Shown here: positions 27,701-34,739 of the stretch, in pieces
How positions within the stretch are numbered: the stretch's first letter is position 1
How the letters are laid out: each line of letters opens with the position of its first letter
From: an uncultured Polaribacter sp.
Lineage (GTDB): Bacteria; Bacteroidota; Bacteroidia; Flavobacteriales; Flavobacteriaceae
Direction of reading: 5' to 3'
Length of the DNA stretch: 64,000 bases
NCBI RefSeq assembly: GCF_947497125.1
Contig: NZ_CANMFI010000001.1
Span: 496,001 to 560,000, forward strand
Translations under genes and position numbers: made by a program
Notes under the pieces: generated by a model
Told to the model about the DNA's origin: nothing
The model's database searches: none
What the model saw: only the letters and a program-made list of their open reading frames with translations

Positions 27701-27953
27701 CTTGAAAGTAAATTCAGAAAAAAGCTTAAAAAAGGCCTTTAAAAACAAAGTAATTCCATTATTAGAGGAATACTTTTTTGGTGACTTTGGCAAAATTGGT
27801 CTTGTTTTGGGTGATTCATTTATAGATAGAAAAGATGAAGTATTTAATTTTTCGCAATTTAAACACTATGATTCTGATATTATTGAAGATCTAAAATCTA
27901 AACCAATCTTTAAAATTAATAATGATAACCTTTGGGATTTTAAAGCAATATAA
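24732..27953 (+). CDS. mcrB: McrB-like AAA+ GTPase with EVE-like domain
   Basis: 1073 aa from the ATG at 24732; the upstream Met at 24684 would overlap the orphan remnant. The N-terminal ~230 residues recall the DUF3578/MrcB N-terminal domain (VWVAIIPKSSPSVQYAYQQF). Around residues 400-525 a segment starting KKYWALGFNSN and containing GDYIIIKGYGGSHDLVIHY looks like an EVE/PUA-type modified-base reader. The motor follows: Walker A (GPPGTGKT, near 653), Walker B (LIIDEINRGN, near 856) and the McrB signature MNTADRSIEALDTALRRRF (near 910). The family forms GTP-driven rings that recruit the McrC nuclease to modified DNA. Its stop overlaps the mcrC start. Confidence 0.88.
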   Translation: MKEIEIIKQKASFLNNLSNNEDKLFEYINKNKENLDEVIIQYKPEREFRPVNTLRFLIANELKKGNTVTKIVVKELKKAIENRNVSAYFNLTESVKQSMDNYKDSKSGMFPNWSHTFKILFPFIHNSSENNKVKTLLNQLADEIINTNNLENVTKHIVSFQGSQNYGSDNVWVAIIPKSSPSVQYAYQQFFIVNKDGLSGGIHKGHNLIEQQFDDQNFSFNIWEDYLEHSMQIKEEWSQLNSEINFIFIKDEKEFEKTIRKLNPTALINYFNILDKLKEDLDIQDEEKLVFSIAKNRLSFQIGKRYCLNLNKETFDYISNKDSVTVNGKREVFSGEEIAYLYNDRKFEEVIDNLEEIKFAVENEIERDNHALAKIYDNSAFRKALFDKEYRKKFIKKKELKMSNKKYWALGFNSNSERLETFKKESYWQAIDYTKGDTRKAAIRARKLFKEIQSGDYIIIKGYGGSHDLVIHYKAEVLSKDNETERLELKKIDGSLYKGKAPRGNGAGNWHETILLVKREEDIKLLFGQEMENVKKEFINWLISKPKSNYFNNDEETLNRYLDTYNTYFEIDLFEASKLNYKTIIETIDKVAYQDEKSAFFKFSDGESTHRPRAILGKTNYYQFLEYKFNTSQVTSSKTKLNKAPINQILFGPPGTGKTYATISKAVGIANPSFNLNQDRAKIKSEYKRLVDLNQIVFTTFHQSMSYEEFVEGIKPQTKDDIVTYDIEEGIFKKICADAELYSTDKVASVSERVDLDKRIKKLRDELEQSENSEIEIAMTKTSYHITSITEKHIKFRKASGGTGHDLVIDTLKDLALGERDIIGGLRPYYDYLIQYLNIYNITDEIIEENKPFVLIIDEINRGNVSQIFGELITLIEKDKRLGEDEALKVKLPYSKTKFGVPQNLYIIGTMNTADRSIEALDTALRRRFVFEETPPKPSLLKTVGKSGERKGIITLKDNNTVDLETLLTTINNRIEKLIDKDHKIGHSYFLKVNSEKSLKKAFKNKVIPLLEEYFFGDFGKIGLVLGDSFIDRKDEVFNFSQFKHYDSDIIEDLKSKPIFKINNDNLWDFKAI

Positions 27954-29206
27954 TGCTAAAACCTATACAAGTTTTCGAATTTGAAAGACTCGTTGCTTCT
28001 GATACTTCTTTTTTTAAAACGGAAGCATTGGGTAAAAAAGTAATTGATAAACTTTGGCAATTTAATGATGCTAATAAAAATATTTATTTTGAAGCCATTA
28101 GAAATGGTGTGAAATTTAAAAACTATGTTGGTGTTATACAAATTGGTACCGTTACTATTGAAATTCTTCCAAAGGCAGACAAACATTTACCAACAGAAGA
28201 TGATAAAGGACAATGGCATACAGTTTTATTAAAAATGTTAGCTAAATGTAAGAGAGTAAAAATAGATTCAGTATCTAAGGCTTCCTTAAAAAAACGTCAT
28301 CATTCATTATTAGACTTGTACTTCGATTTGTTTTTAGATGAAGTAAATATGCTTATAAATAAAGGGTTAATAAAACAATATAGAAAAGAAAGTGGAAATG
28401 TATTAGCTTTAAAAGGAAGACTTGAATTTTCTAAAAATGTACAACATAATTTAGTTCATAAAGAACGATTTTACACGAATCATCAAGTGTATGATTATAG
28501 CCACTTAATAAATCAAATACTACTTAAAGCATTATTAACGCTAAAAAATATTTCAAATAACATTTCTATGAATGATCGAATTGAAAGAGTGTTAAGTTAT
28601 TTTCCAGAAGTAAAAGAAATCAATATTAATAAATCTCATTTTGACAAACTCACTGCCAATAAAAAAACAATAGATTACCAAGAAGCTATTAAAATTGCTA
28701 AAATGATATTATTAAACTATTCGCCAGACATTAAAGGTGGTAGAGAAAATATGCTAGCTTTATTATTTGATATGAATATGCTTTGGGAAGAATACGTATA
28801 TAGAATGTTGGCAAAAATTCAAACAGACACATTAAAAGTAAAATTCCAAAACAGAAAACAATTTTGGGAAACTAAAGTGATAAAACCAGATATTGTTATC
28901 GAAAAAACTGAAGAAGACAGAACCGTTTCTACATATGTTATTGATACCAAATGGAAAGTTATCGACCCTAAAAAACCAAGTGATAATGATTTGAAACAAA
29001 TGTATGCCTACAACATGTATTGGAATGCATCAAAAAGTATGTTACTATACCCTACTTCTGTTGATTTGAATACAGATTTTGGTGATTTTCATAAAGGTAG
29101 AACAGAAGAAAATCAATGCAAATTAGGATTTATTAAGGTTATGGATAATAACACACTAAACATGAGTATTGGCAAAGATATTCTGAATTTACTTGATATT
29201 GAGTAA
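27953..29206 (+). CDS. mcrC: McrC-like nuclease subunit
   Basis: 417 aa, starting on the last base of the mcrB stop (TAATG), so translation is coupled. The N-terminal domain (FEFERLVASD...GVIQIGTVTIEILPK, residues 8-77) resembles the McrC region that touches the McrB ring. The C-terminal part holds a PD-(D/E)xK nuclease core: KPDIVIE near residue 311 and YVIDTKWK near residue 329. Together with McrB it forms a type IV, modification-dependent restriction system that cuts foreign DNA carrying modified bases. Whether cleavage needs GTP cannot be seen here. Confidence 0.88.
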   Translation: MLKPIQVFEFERLVASDTSFFKTEALGKKVIDKLWQFNDANKNIYFEAIRNGVKFKNYVGVIQIGTVTIEILPKADKHLPTEDDKGQWHTVLLKMLAKCKRVKIDSVSKASLKKRHHSLLDLYFDLFLDEVNMLINKGLIKQYRKESGNVLALKGRLEFSKNVQHNLVHKERFYTNHQVYDYSHLINQILLKALLTLKNISNNISMNDRIERVLSYFPEVKEININKSHFDKLTANKKTIDYQEAIKIAKMILLNYSPDIKGGRENMLALLFDMNMLWEEYVYRMLAKIQTDTLKVKFQNRKQFWETKVIKPDIVIEKTEEDRTVSTYVIDTKWKVIDPKKPSDNDLKQMYAYNMYWNASKSMLLYPTSVDLNTDFGDFHKGRTEENQCKLGFIKVMDNNTLNMSIGKDILNLLDIE

Positions 29207-29330
29207 TAATCGTTAGCTTGTAACAGATCTTACCTCACTATGTCTTTGTACTTCCTTATCTCAAATCTTTACTTGTTTCATTTTGTTAAGTTGGTTTAAA
29301 ACACATATAAATTAACTCAAAATAAGAAGT

Positions 29331-29400
29331 GAGCTATAAAAATAAATATATAGCCCAAATTTTCATTATATTTGAGCTATAAAAATCATATTTATAGCTC
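29331..29400 (+). promoter_or_regulatory. Fic promoter bracketed by two palindromic operators
   Basis: Operator 2 (29374-29400) has perfect 10-bp arms GAGCTATAAA and TTTATAGCTC around 7 nt and runs up to the Fic ATG. Operator 1 (29331-29356) starts with the same GAGCTATAAA and ends TATATAGCCC (8 of 10 symmetric). A -7 element TATATTTG (29367-29374) lies between them. A dimeric repressor bound at both would block the promoter and the leader. Confidence 0.65.
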
Positions 29401-30519
29401 ATGGTATATAAAAATTGGAATTGGTTACACAAAGAATGGCCAAATTTTACTTACAACAAAGAGTCTCTTGAACAATTAGAAATGCAATTTTCTAAAAACT
29501 CAGGGCTTGTATTAGGTGCCATAAAACATATAGAAGGGGTCTCAAAAGATGATTTATTAGTAGAAATACTTAGTGAAGAAGCTATAAAAACTTCAGAAAT
29601 TGAAGGAGAAATTTTGAATAGAGAAAGTGTACAATCTTCCATTAAAAAAAATCTTGGTTTTGCTACGGACAAAAGAAAAATAGCACCTGCAGAACTTGGC
29701 ATTTCTGAAATGATGGTTGATTTGTATCATCACTTCAATCAACCATTAAGTCATAATCTACTGTTTAATTGGCATAAAATGTTAACCAATGGTAGAAGAG
29801 ATTTAACAAATATTGGAAGCTATAGAACACATACAGATCCAATGCAAGTTGTTTCTGGTAGACTTGATAGACCCAATGTTCATTTTGAAGCTCCTCCCTC
29901 GGACAAGGTACCTATTGAAATGGAACAATTTATTTTATGGTTCAATAAAGTTCATCATCCAAATAATACAAATATATTACCACTTGCAAAAGCTAGCATT
30001 ACGCATTTATATTTTGTATGTATTCATCCTTTTGAAGATGGAAATGGAAGAATTGCTAGAGCATTAGCTGAGAAATCTATTGCCATCAGTTCTAAACAGC
30101 CAACATTAAGTTCATTATCACACACCATAGAAGGTAATAGAAAAATGTATTACACGTCACTTGAAACAAACAATACAACTTTAGAAATTACCAACTGGTT
30201 ACAATACTTTAGTGAAACTATTTTAAATGCTCAAGAAAATACTTTAAAACGTGTAGATTTTATTGTAGAAAAAGCAAAGTTTTTTGAACGATATAAAAAT
30301 CAATTAAACGAACGACAATATAAAGTATCGTTAAGAATCTTTGAAGCTGGATATACTGGTTTTATAGGTGGATTAAGTGCCGAAAAATATACTAAAATTG
30401 CTAAAACATCTGCTTCCACCGCTACTAGAGATTTAAAAGATATGGTGGATAAAGGTGTTTTAACAAAAACAGGAACCTTAAAAAGCAGTCGTTATGAATT
30501 GAATATAAAAACCATTTAA
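29401..30519 (+). CDS. Fic family protein, class II, with winged-helix C-terminus
   Basis: 372 aa. The N-terminal ~85 residues match DUF4172 and contain the inhibitory helix motif TSEIEG (residues 64-69), which fits (S/T)xxxE(G/N) of class II Fic proteins. The catalytic loop HPFEDGNGRIAR (His near residue 208) is complete, so AMPylation of a target Ser, Thr or Tyr is likely possible. The last ~70 residues (KYTKIAKTSASTATRDLKDMVDKGVL) look like a winged-helix DNA-binding domain. Directly upstream sit two GAGCTATA palindromes, suggesting autoregulation. It lies next to McrBC. No separate antitoxin gene is seen, as expected when inhibition is in cis. Confidence 0.92.
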   Translation: MVYKNWNWLHKEWPNFTYNKESLEQLEMQFSKNSGLVLGAIKHIEGVSKDDLLVEILSEEAIKTSEIEGEILNRESVQSSIKKNLGFATDKRKIAPAELGISEMMVDLYHHFNQPLSHNLLFNWHKMLTNGRRDLTNIGSYRTHTDPMQVVSGRLDRPNVHFEAPPSDKVPIEMEQFILWFNKVHHPNNTNILPLAKASITHLYFVCIHPFEDGNGRIARALAEKSIAISSKQPTLSSLSHTIEGNRKMYYTSLETNNTTLEITNWLQYFSETILNAQENTLKRVDFIVEKAKFFERYKNQLNERQYKVSLRIFEAGYTGFIGGLSAEKYTKIAKTSASTATRDLKDMVDKGVLTKTGTLKSSRYELNIKTI

Positions 30520-30531
30520 TTTTATATTTTT

Positions 30532-30564
30532 CTTCTTTTACTTGACTAAATCAATCAAAAGAAG
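30532..30564 (+). terminator. Stem-loop after fic, weak terminator candidate
   Basis: Arms CTTCTTTT (30532-30539) and AAAAGAAG (30557-30564) pair around 17 nt, 13 nt after the Fic stop codon. No T run follows. Confidence 0.35.
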
Positions 30565-30649
30565 ACAAAACACTACACCAAAACTCCACCCAACACCCTC
30601 AAACCCCTTTAAAATAAAGGATTATTACATATTGTATTAGTAAATAAAA

Positions 30650-31015
30650 ATGAAATGTCCTTGTAATCCATCTAAGTTGTATTTTAACTGTTGTAAAAAA
30701 GCACACCAGAATATACTTTCTGTAACTACACCAGAAGAATTAATGCGCTCTAGATATAGTGCTTTTGTGATGGGGAATATTGACTATTTACAAATAAGTC
30801 ATCATAGCAGTACAAGACCTAATAAAGCTGAAAAAAAAGAAATATTAGCTTGGACAAAATCTGTAGAATGGATAAAATTAGAAGTGCTAAATAAGACAGA
30901 AAACACGGTAGAATTTAAAGCTTACTTTTATGAAAATGGAATGTTAAATGTTATACATGAAAATTCCTTATTTGTACAAGAAAAGAACCATTGGGTATAT
31001 AAAGAAGCACAATAG
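30650..31015 (+). CDS. YchJ-like SEC-C motif protein
   Basis: 121 aa. The N-terminal CPCNPSKLYFNCC motif (residues 3-15) is a SEC-C-type zinc-binding site as in YchJ. The segment TTPEELMRSRYSAFVMGNIDYL (starting near residue 27) and the WKKSVEW-like WTKSVEWIKLEVL (near 69) match the YchJ family, although the Gly-rich part of the canonical CPCGSG is changed to CPCNPS. The function of YchJ is not settled. It stands alone, convergent with the SafE-like gene. Confidence 0.82.
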   Translation: MKCPCNPSKLYFNCCKKAHQNILSVTTPEELMRSRYSAFVMGNIDYLQISHHSSTRPNKAEKKEILAWTKSVEWIKLEVLNKTENTVEFKAYFYENGMLNVIHENSLFVQEKNHWVYKEAQ

Positions 31016-31056
31016 ATGCATGAAGTTTTTTAAGTTTTCCTTAAAAAAATTATACA

Positions 31057-31758
31057 CTAATGACAACCAACCACAGTTGATACAGCTTCACTATTTATTG
31101 GTACTGGAGAAATATAAGGAATACCTAGCCCCAAACCTCTTAAAATAAATAGCACTCCAATACATACTACAAAAACAGGTAATAATTTTTGGATATTTTT
31201 TCTAAAAGCACCTTTGGTAAAGTTTCCTAAATAAACAACAGATGTCATTAACGGAATGGTGCCTACACCAAATAAAAACATATACAAACTACCCGAAAAT
31301 ATATTTGTAGTAGCCAACGCGCCAAAGACAGCCATATACACTAAACCACAAGGTAAAAACCCGTTTAAAAAACCAATGGTAAAAAAAGTATCGTTTCTTT
31401 TGTTTTTTAACTCGCTACCCAATCTGTTTTTTAAATTGGATACTATGCTTGTTATTTTTGAAGAGAAATTTACTTTTTTTAAAAGTTTAGGAAATAAGAT
31501 AAAAACAATCATTAAAACACCTACAAGAATAGATATTTGTTGCTGAAAACCAAACAAGAAAAAACCTTTGCCTAAAAAACCAAAAAGCAATCCTATAAGA
31601 CTATAAGTAAACAATCTGCCTAAGTGATAATTTAAAAGTTGAAAAAAACCTTTTGTCTTATTTTTTCTATCAATTGGTAACATAAAAGCAATAGGCCCAC
31701 ACATACCAACACAATGAAAACTACCCAGCAAACCAAAAAGTAACGCAGATAAATACAT
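31057..31758 (-). CDS. SafE/DsbD_2-like membrane protein of the cbb3 oxidase cluster
   Basis: 233 aa with six or so hydrophobic segments; the opening LLFGLLGSFHCVGMCGPIA (residues 5-23) with two Cys is typical of the sulfite exporter TauE/SafE-like, UreH-type membrane family found at the end of cco clusters. In such clusters it is thought to help supply or traffic copper for oxidase assembly; that role is inferred from context. Its first codon overlaps the stop of ccoH by one base, so it is translated from the cco transcript. Confidence 0.82.
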   Translation of the reverse strand: MYLSALLFGLLGSFHCVGMCGPIAFMLPIDRKNKTKGFFQLLNYHLGRLFTYSLIGLLFGFLGKGFFLFGFQQQISILVGVLMIVFILFPKLLKKVNFSSKITSIVSNLKNRLGSELKNKRNDTFFTIGFLNGFLPCGLVYMAVFGALATTNIFSGSLYMFLFGVGTIPLMTSVVYLGNFTKGAFRKNIQKLLPVFVVCIGVLFILRGLGLGIPYISPVPINSEAVSTVVGCH

Positions 31759-32204
31759 TAATAAATAATTTCTTTTTTTAAGAGGTACGCTTTGTCTTTA
31801 TAATTAAAAGTAATGTTTATGTTCCAACGACCATCTACTAAACGTTTCTCAGGCACGAGCAAATATGTGTTAGAAATTGAAATAGGTATTTCAAAATCTA
31901 ACTGTTTATTAGATGGTCTGTATAGGAACACTTTTCCTTTTATTTCATTTGCTTTTAGCTCTTCTGGAAACACTATTTGAAGTCCATTTTTAGCTCTATT
32001 AATTGTAAATTTTCCTTTTAATTCTTTGACATTAATTTCTGCATCAATTTCATCTTGAAACCCCAATTCTTTTTTGTAGTATTTCTCGGTCACTAAATCA
32101 TGACTAAACTGATGATTAGTACTCATGGTAATTACAAAATATAAGATAAAAGATATAAAACCTATGATAGCAATTACAATTCCTGTTCCCCAATTAAATT
32201 TCAT
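31758..32204 (-). CDS. ccoH: CcoH/FixH-like cbb3 oxidase assembly protein
   Basis: 148 aa. An N-terminal membrane anchor (residues 8-28, IVIAIIGFISFILYFVITM) is followed by a periplasmic domain with the FixH pattern YYKKELGFQDEIDA (near residue 42) and a beta-rich part. FixH/CcoH is needed for stable assembly of the cbb3 oxidase and interacts with CcoN and CcoP. It starts 32 nt after ccoG and overlaps the SafE-like gene by one base. Confidence 0.88.
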   Translation of the reverse strand: MKFNWGTGIVIAIIGFISFILYFVITMSTNHQFSHDLVTEKYYKKELGFQDEIDAEINVKELKGKFTINRAKNGLQIVFPEELKANEIKGKVFLYRPSNKQLDFEIPISISNTYLLVPEKRLVDGRWNINITFNYKDKAYLLKKEIIY

Positions 32205-32236
32205 AATTTCTAGTTTTTGATACTAACAGCCTAGCT

Positions 32237-33658
32237 TTATTTATAACTTCTAGGTCCTAAAAAATTAGTTGTTGTTGTTTCTATTAATCTATTGCCGCTA
32301 TATACCTCTATTTTTAATTGATCTTTGTCACTTTTTAAAGCTGCTGAGGGCAATTCGATAAACAAAGTACCTTCTGCCAAACCTTGTTTTGGTATTGTAA
32401 AATTATGGTTTGATACTAATTTTATAACGCCTTTATGAGACACTAATTTATAGCTAACATCTAGTATATCTTTTGTTGTTTTATTGATTACCTTGTAAGT
32501 GTATACATTACTAATAATATTGTTTTCTTTTTGTTGATATAACTGCCCTGGTAACCTTAAAATAGTTGCCTCTACATCATTTCTTAAAAATAACATTCCG
32601 ATTAAAACACCTACTAAAATTAGTAATACTGAAGAATATCCTTTTATTCTTGCTGAAAACTCAAAAGGCTTCTTTTTTGCAATAGCATCTTCACTTGCAT
32701 ACCTAATCAATCCTTTTGGCAAACCAACACTCTCCATTATATGATCGCACTCGTCAATACATGCCGTACAATTTACACATTCTAGCTGCGTACCATTTCT
32801 AATATCTATACCTGTTGGGCAAACTACAACGCATTGTTTACAATCTATGCAATCTCCTTTACCTAAGGCTTTTCTATCTTCATTTTTTTTGAATTTAGAC
32901 CTACCTTCTTCTCTTTCTCCTCGCTTATAATCATAGGCTACATTTATTGTTTTGTTGTCTAATAACACACCTTGTAATCGTCCGTAAGGACAAGCTATAA
33001 TACAAACCTGCTCTCTAAACCAAGCAAATACAAAGTAAAAAACAGCGGTAAAAATAGTTAATGAAATAAGGGTTTTGCTATTATCTAACGGATTACCAGT
33101 TATGTAGGTTATTAAAGTATCGCCACCTATTAAATAAGCTAAAAAGACGTTGGCAATTAGAAACGAAATCACAAAGAAAATAAACCATTTTAACAGTCTT
33201 TTTCTTATTTTTTCTGCATTCCAGGGTTGCTTGTCTAAACGAATTTGTTTTCCACGATCACCGTCTATCCAATACTCTATTTTTCTGAACACCATTTCTA
33301 AAAAAATGGTTTGCGGACAAATCCATCCACAGAAAATACGACCGAAAATTACAGTAAAAAGAATCACAAAAACGACACCAACAATCATTGAAATCACTAA
33401 AAGGTGAAAATCTTGTGGCCAAAACGGAAAACTAAAAATATTAAACTTACGCTCTAAAACATTAAATAATAAAAACTGATTGCCATTAATTTTAACAAAA
33501 GGTGCCGAAAGTAGAAAAGCCAATAAAAAGTAACTTACCAGACTTCTATACTTATAATACTTACCACTTGGTTTTTTAGGAAAAACCCAAGAACGCTTTC
33601 CTTCTGCATTAATAGTACCAATACTATCTCTAAATGTTTCGTTGTTGGTTTTTTTCAT
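32237..33658 (-). CDS. ccoG: CcoG/FixG/RdxA polyferredoxin, cbb3 oxidase maturation
   Basis: 473 aa. About five membrane helices and two ferredoxin-like Cys clusters are seen: CGWICPQTIFLEMVF (near residue 110) and CIDCKQCVVVCP (near 262) followed by CVNCTACIDECD (near 288). CcoG is a copper/iron-sulfur oxidoreductase that reduces Cu(II) for insertion into CcoN. A C-terminal Ig-like domain (about residues 375-473) matches the family. It belongs to the cco operon, 18 nt after ccoP. Confidence 0.94.
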   Translation of the reverse strand: MKKTNNETFRDSIGTINAEGKRSWVFPKKPSGKYYKYRSLVSYFLLAFLLSAPFVKINGNQFLLFNVLERKFNIFSFPFWPQDFHLLVISMIVGVVFVILFTVIFGRIFCGWICPQTIFLEMVFRKIEYWIDGDRGKQIRLDKQPWNAEKIRKRLLKWFIFFVISFLIANVFLAYLIGGDTLITYITGNPLDNSKTLISLTIFTAVFYFVFAWFREQVCIIACPYGRLQGVLLDNKTINVAYDYKRGEREEGRSKFKKNEDRKALGKGDCIDCKQCVVVCPTGIDIRNGTQLECVNCTACIDECDHIMESVGLPKGLIRYASEDAIAKKKPFEFSARIKGYSSVLLILVGVLIGMLFLRNDVEATILRLPGQLYQQKENNIISNVYTYKVINKTTKDILDVSYKLVSHKGVIKLVSNHNFTIPKQGLAEGTLFIELPSAALKSDKDQLKIEVYSGNRLIETTTTNFLGPRSYK

Positions 33659-33676
33659 TGTTAACTACTAAAATTA

Positions 33677-34552
33677 CTATTCTTCTTTTTCTTTCTTAGA
33701 ATCTTCCCATATTTCTCCTTGCGGTGCTTTGCTTGTAGCTGGTATTGTGCCTTGCAAAGACAACACATAACTAGACACTTTTGCCATGTCTGCTGCCTTT
33801 AGTGTTTTGTTCCAAGCTATCATACCCTTACCATCTCTACCACCATTTGCAACGGTGTTAAAAACATTTTTGATACCTCCACCTAAAATCCAATATTTGT
33901 CTGTAAGATTTGGCCCGATAGATCCTCCTCCATCAGCTAAATGACAAGAAGCACAATTTAAATTAAATACTGCTTTACCTCTTTTTAAATCTGTTGGTGC
34001 TGTTAATAGGGTTACATTTTCTGCTGTAATTAAATCGGTTGCTGTAGCCTTGTATATACTTACATCTCGTTTCGCTTGAGCCACTGCATTCTCATATTCC
34101 ATAATTTGCGAATCGCCATCTAGCACATGAAATCTTACCAAATAAACAACTGCAAAAACAATTGTAGCATAAAACATATACACCCACCAAGGTGGTAACG
34201 TATTGTCTAATTCTTTAATGCCATCGTAATTGTGGTCTAAAATAATTTCTTCTTCCTGATCTATGTGTTTTGCTCTTGTCCATTTTGACAATAGTTTTTT
34301 AACCCAAGCATCACTTTCTTCTGGTACAATACCCTCTTTTTCATTTTGAAGTAATCTAGCTTTATTTACAGCCAAGACATTTACTACTTCTTTAAGCACT
34401 ATTACCAATACAAAACCTATTAATGCTAACCACACTAGTGGATTTTCATAAACACTAAATGGATTTTCGTATACCATAAACGCTTTTGAAAGAGCTATAA
34501 ATGTTGTGATTACAAAAATTACATATATTGTAGATTGAAACGTTCTTTTCAT
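33677..34552 (-). CDS. ccoP: cbb3 oxidase subunit III, CcoP, single haem c
   Basis: 291 aa. The FixP/CcoP N-terminal signature (HNYDGIKELDNTLPPWWVY, near residues 107-125) precedes a membrane helix and a cytochrome c domain with one haem-binding CASCH (near residue 199). Proteobacterial CcoP usually has two CxxCH motifs; here there is only one. An extra pair of hydrophobic segments lies at residues 8-25 and 40-62. It passes electrons from soluble cytochrome c to CcoO. It ends 18 nt before ccoG. Confidence 0.93.
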   Translation of the reverse strand: MKRTFQSTIYVIFVITTFIALSKAFMVYENPFSVYENPLVWLALIGFVLVIVLKEVVNVLAVNKARLLQNEKEGIVPEESDAWVKKLLSKWTRAKHIDQEEEIILDHNYDGIKELDNTLPPWWVYMFYATIVFAVVYLVRFHVLDGDSQIMEYENAVAQAKRDVSIYKATATDLITAENVTLLTAPTDLKRGKAVFNLNCASCHLADGGGSIGPNLTDKYWILGGGIKNVFNTVANGGRDGKGMIAWNKTLKAADMAKVSSYVLSLQGTIPATSKAPQGEIWEDSKKEKEE

Positions 34553-34569
34553 TTTTTTAAGCTTTATTA

Positions 34570-34734
34570 TTAATCTAACGGTATGTTACTTACTGTTTTT
34601 ATATAGTCTTTTTTAGCTGTAAATACCCACCAAAATAGAACTACAAAAAAGGTAAAGAATATAATTAACGATAACATTGGGTAAATCTCTATTCCTGAAA
34701 TACTCTCTAAATGTCCTTTTAAAAATTTAAACAT
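34570..34734 (-). CDS. ccoQ: Small cbb3 subunit CcoQ-like protein
   Basis: 54 aa, too short for the usual gene cut-off. I translated it by hand: MFKFLKGHLESISGIEIYPM, a membrane helix at about residues 18-39, then WWVFTAKKDYIKTVSN. Position, length and single membrane helix fit CcoQ/FixQ, which stabilises the cbb3 complex. It begins 5 nt after the ccoNO stop and ends 17 nt before ccoP, in the same operon. Confidence 0.8.
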   Translation of the reverse strand: MFKFLKGHLESISGIEIYPMLSLIIFFTFFVVLFWWVFTAKKDYIKTVSNIPLD

Positions 34735-34739
34735 GCTTT

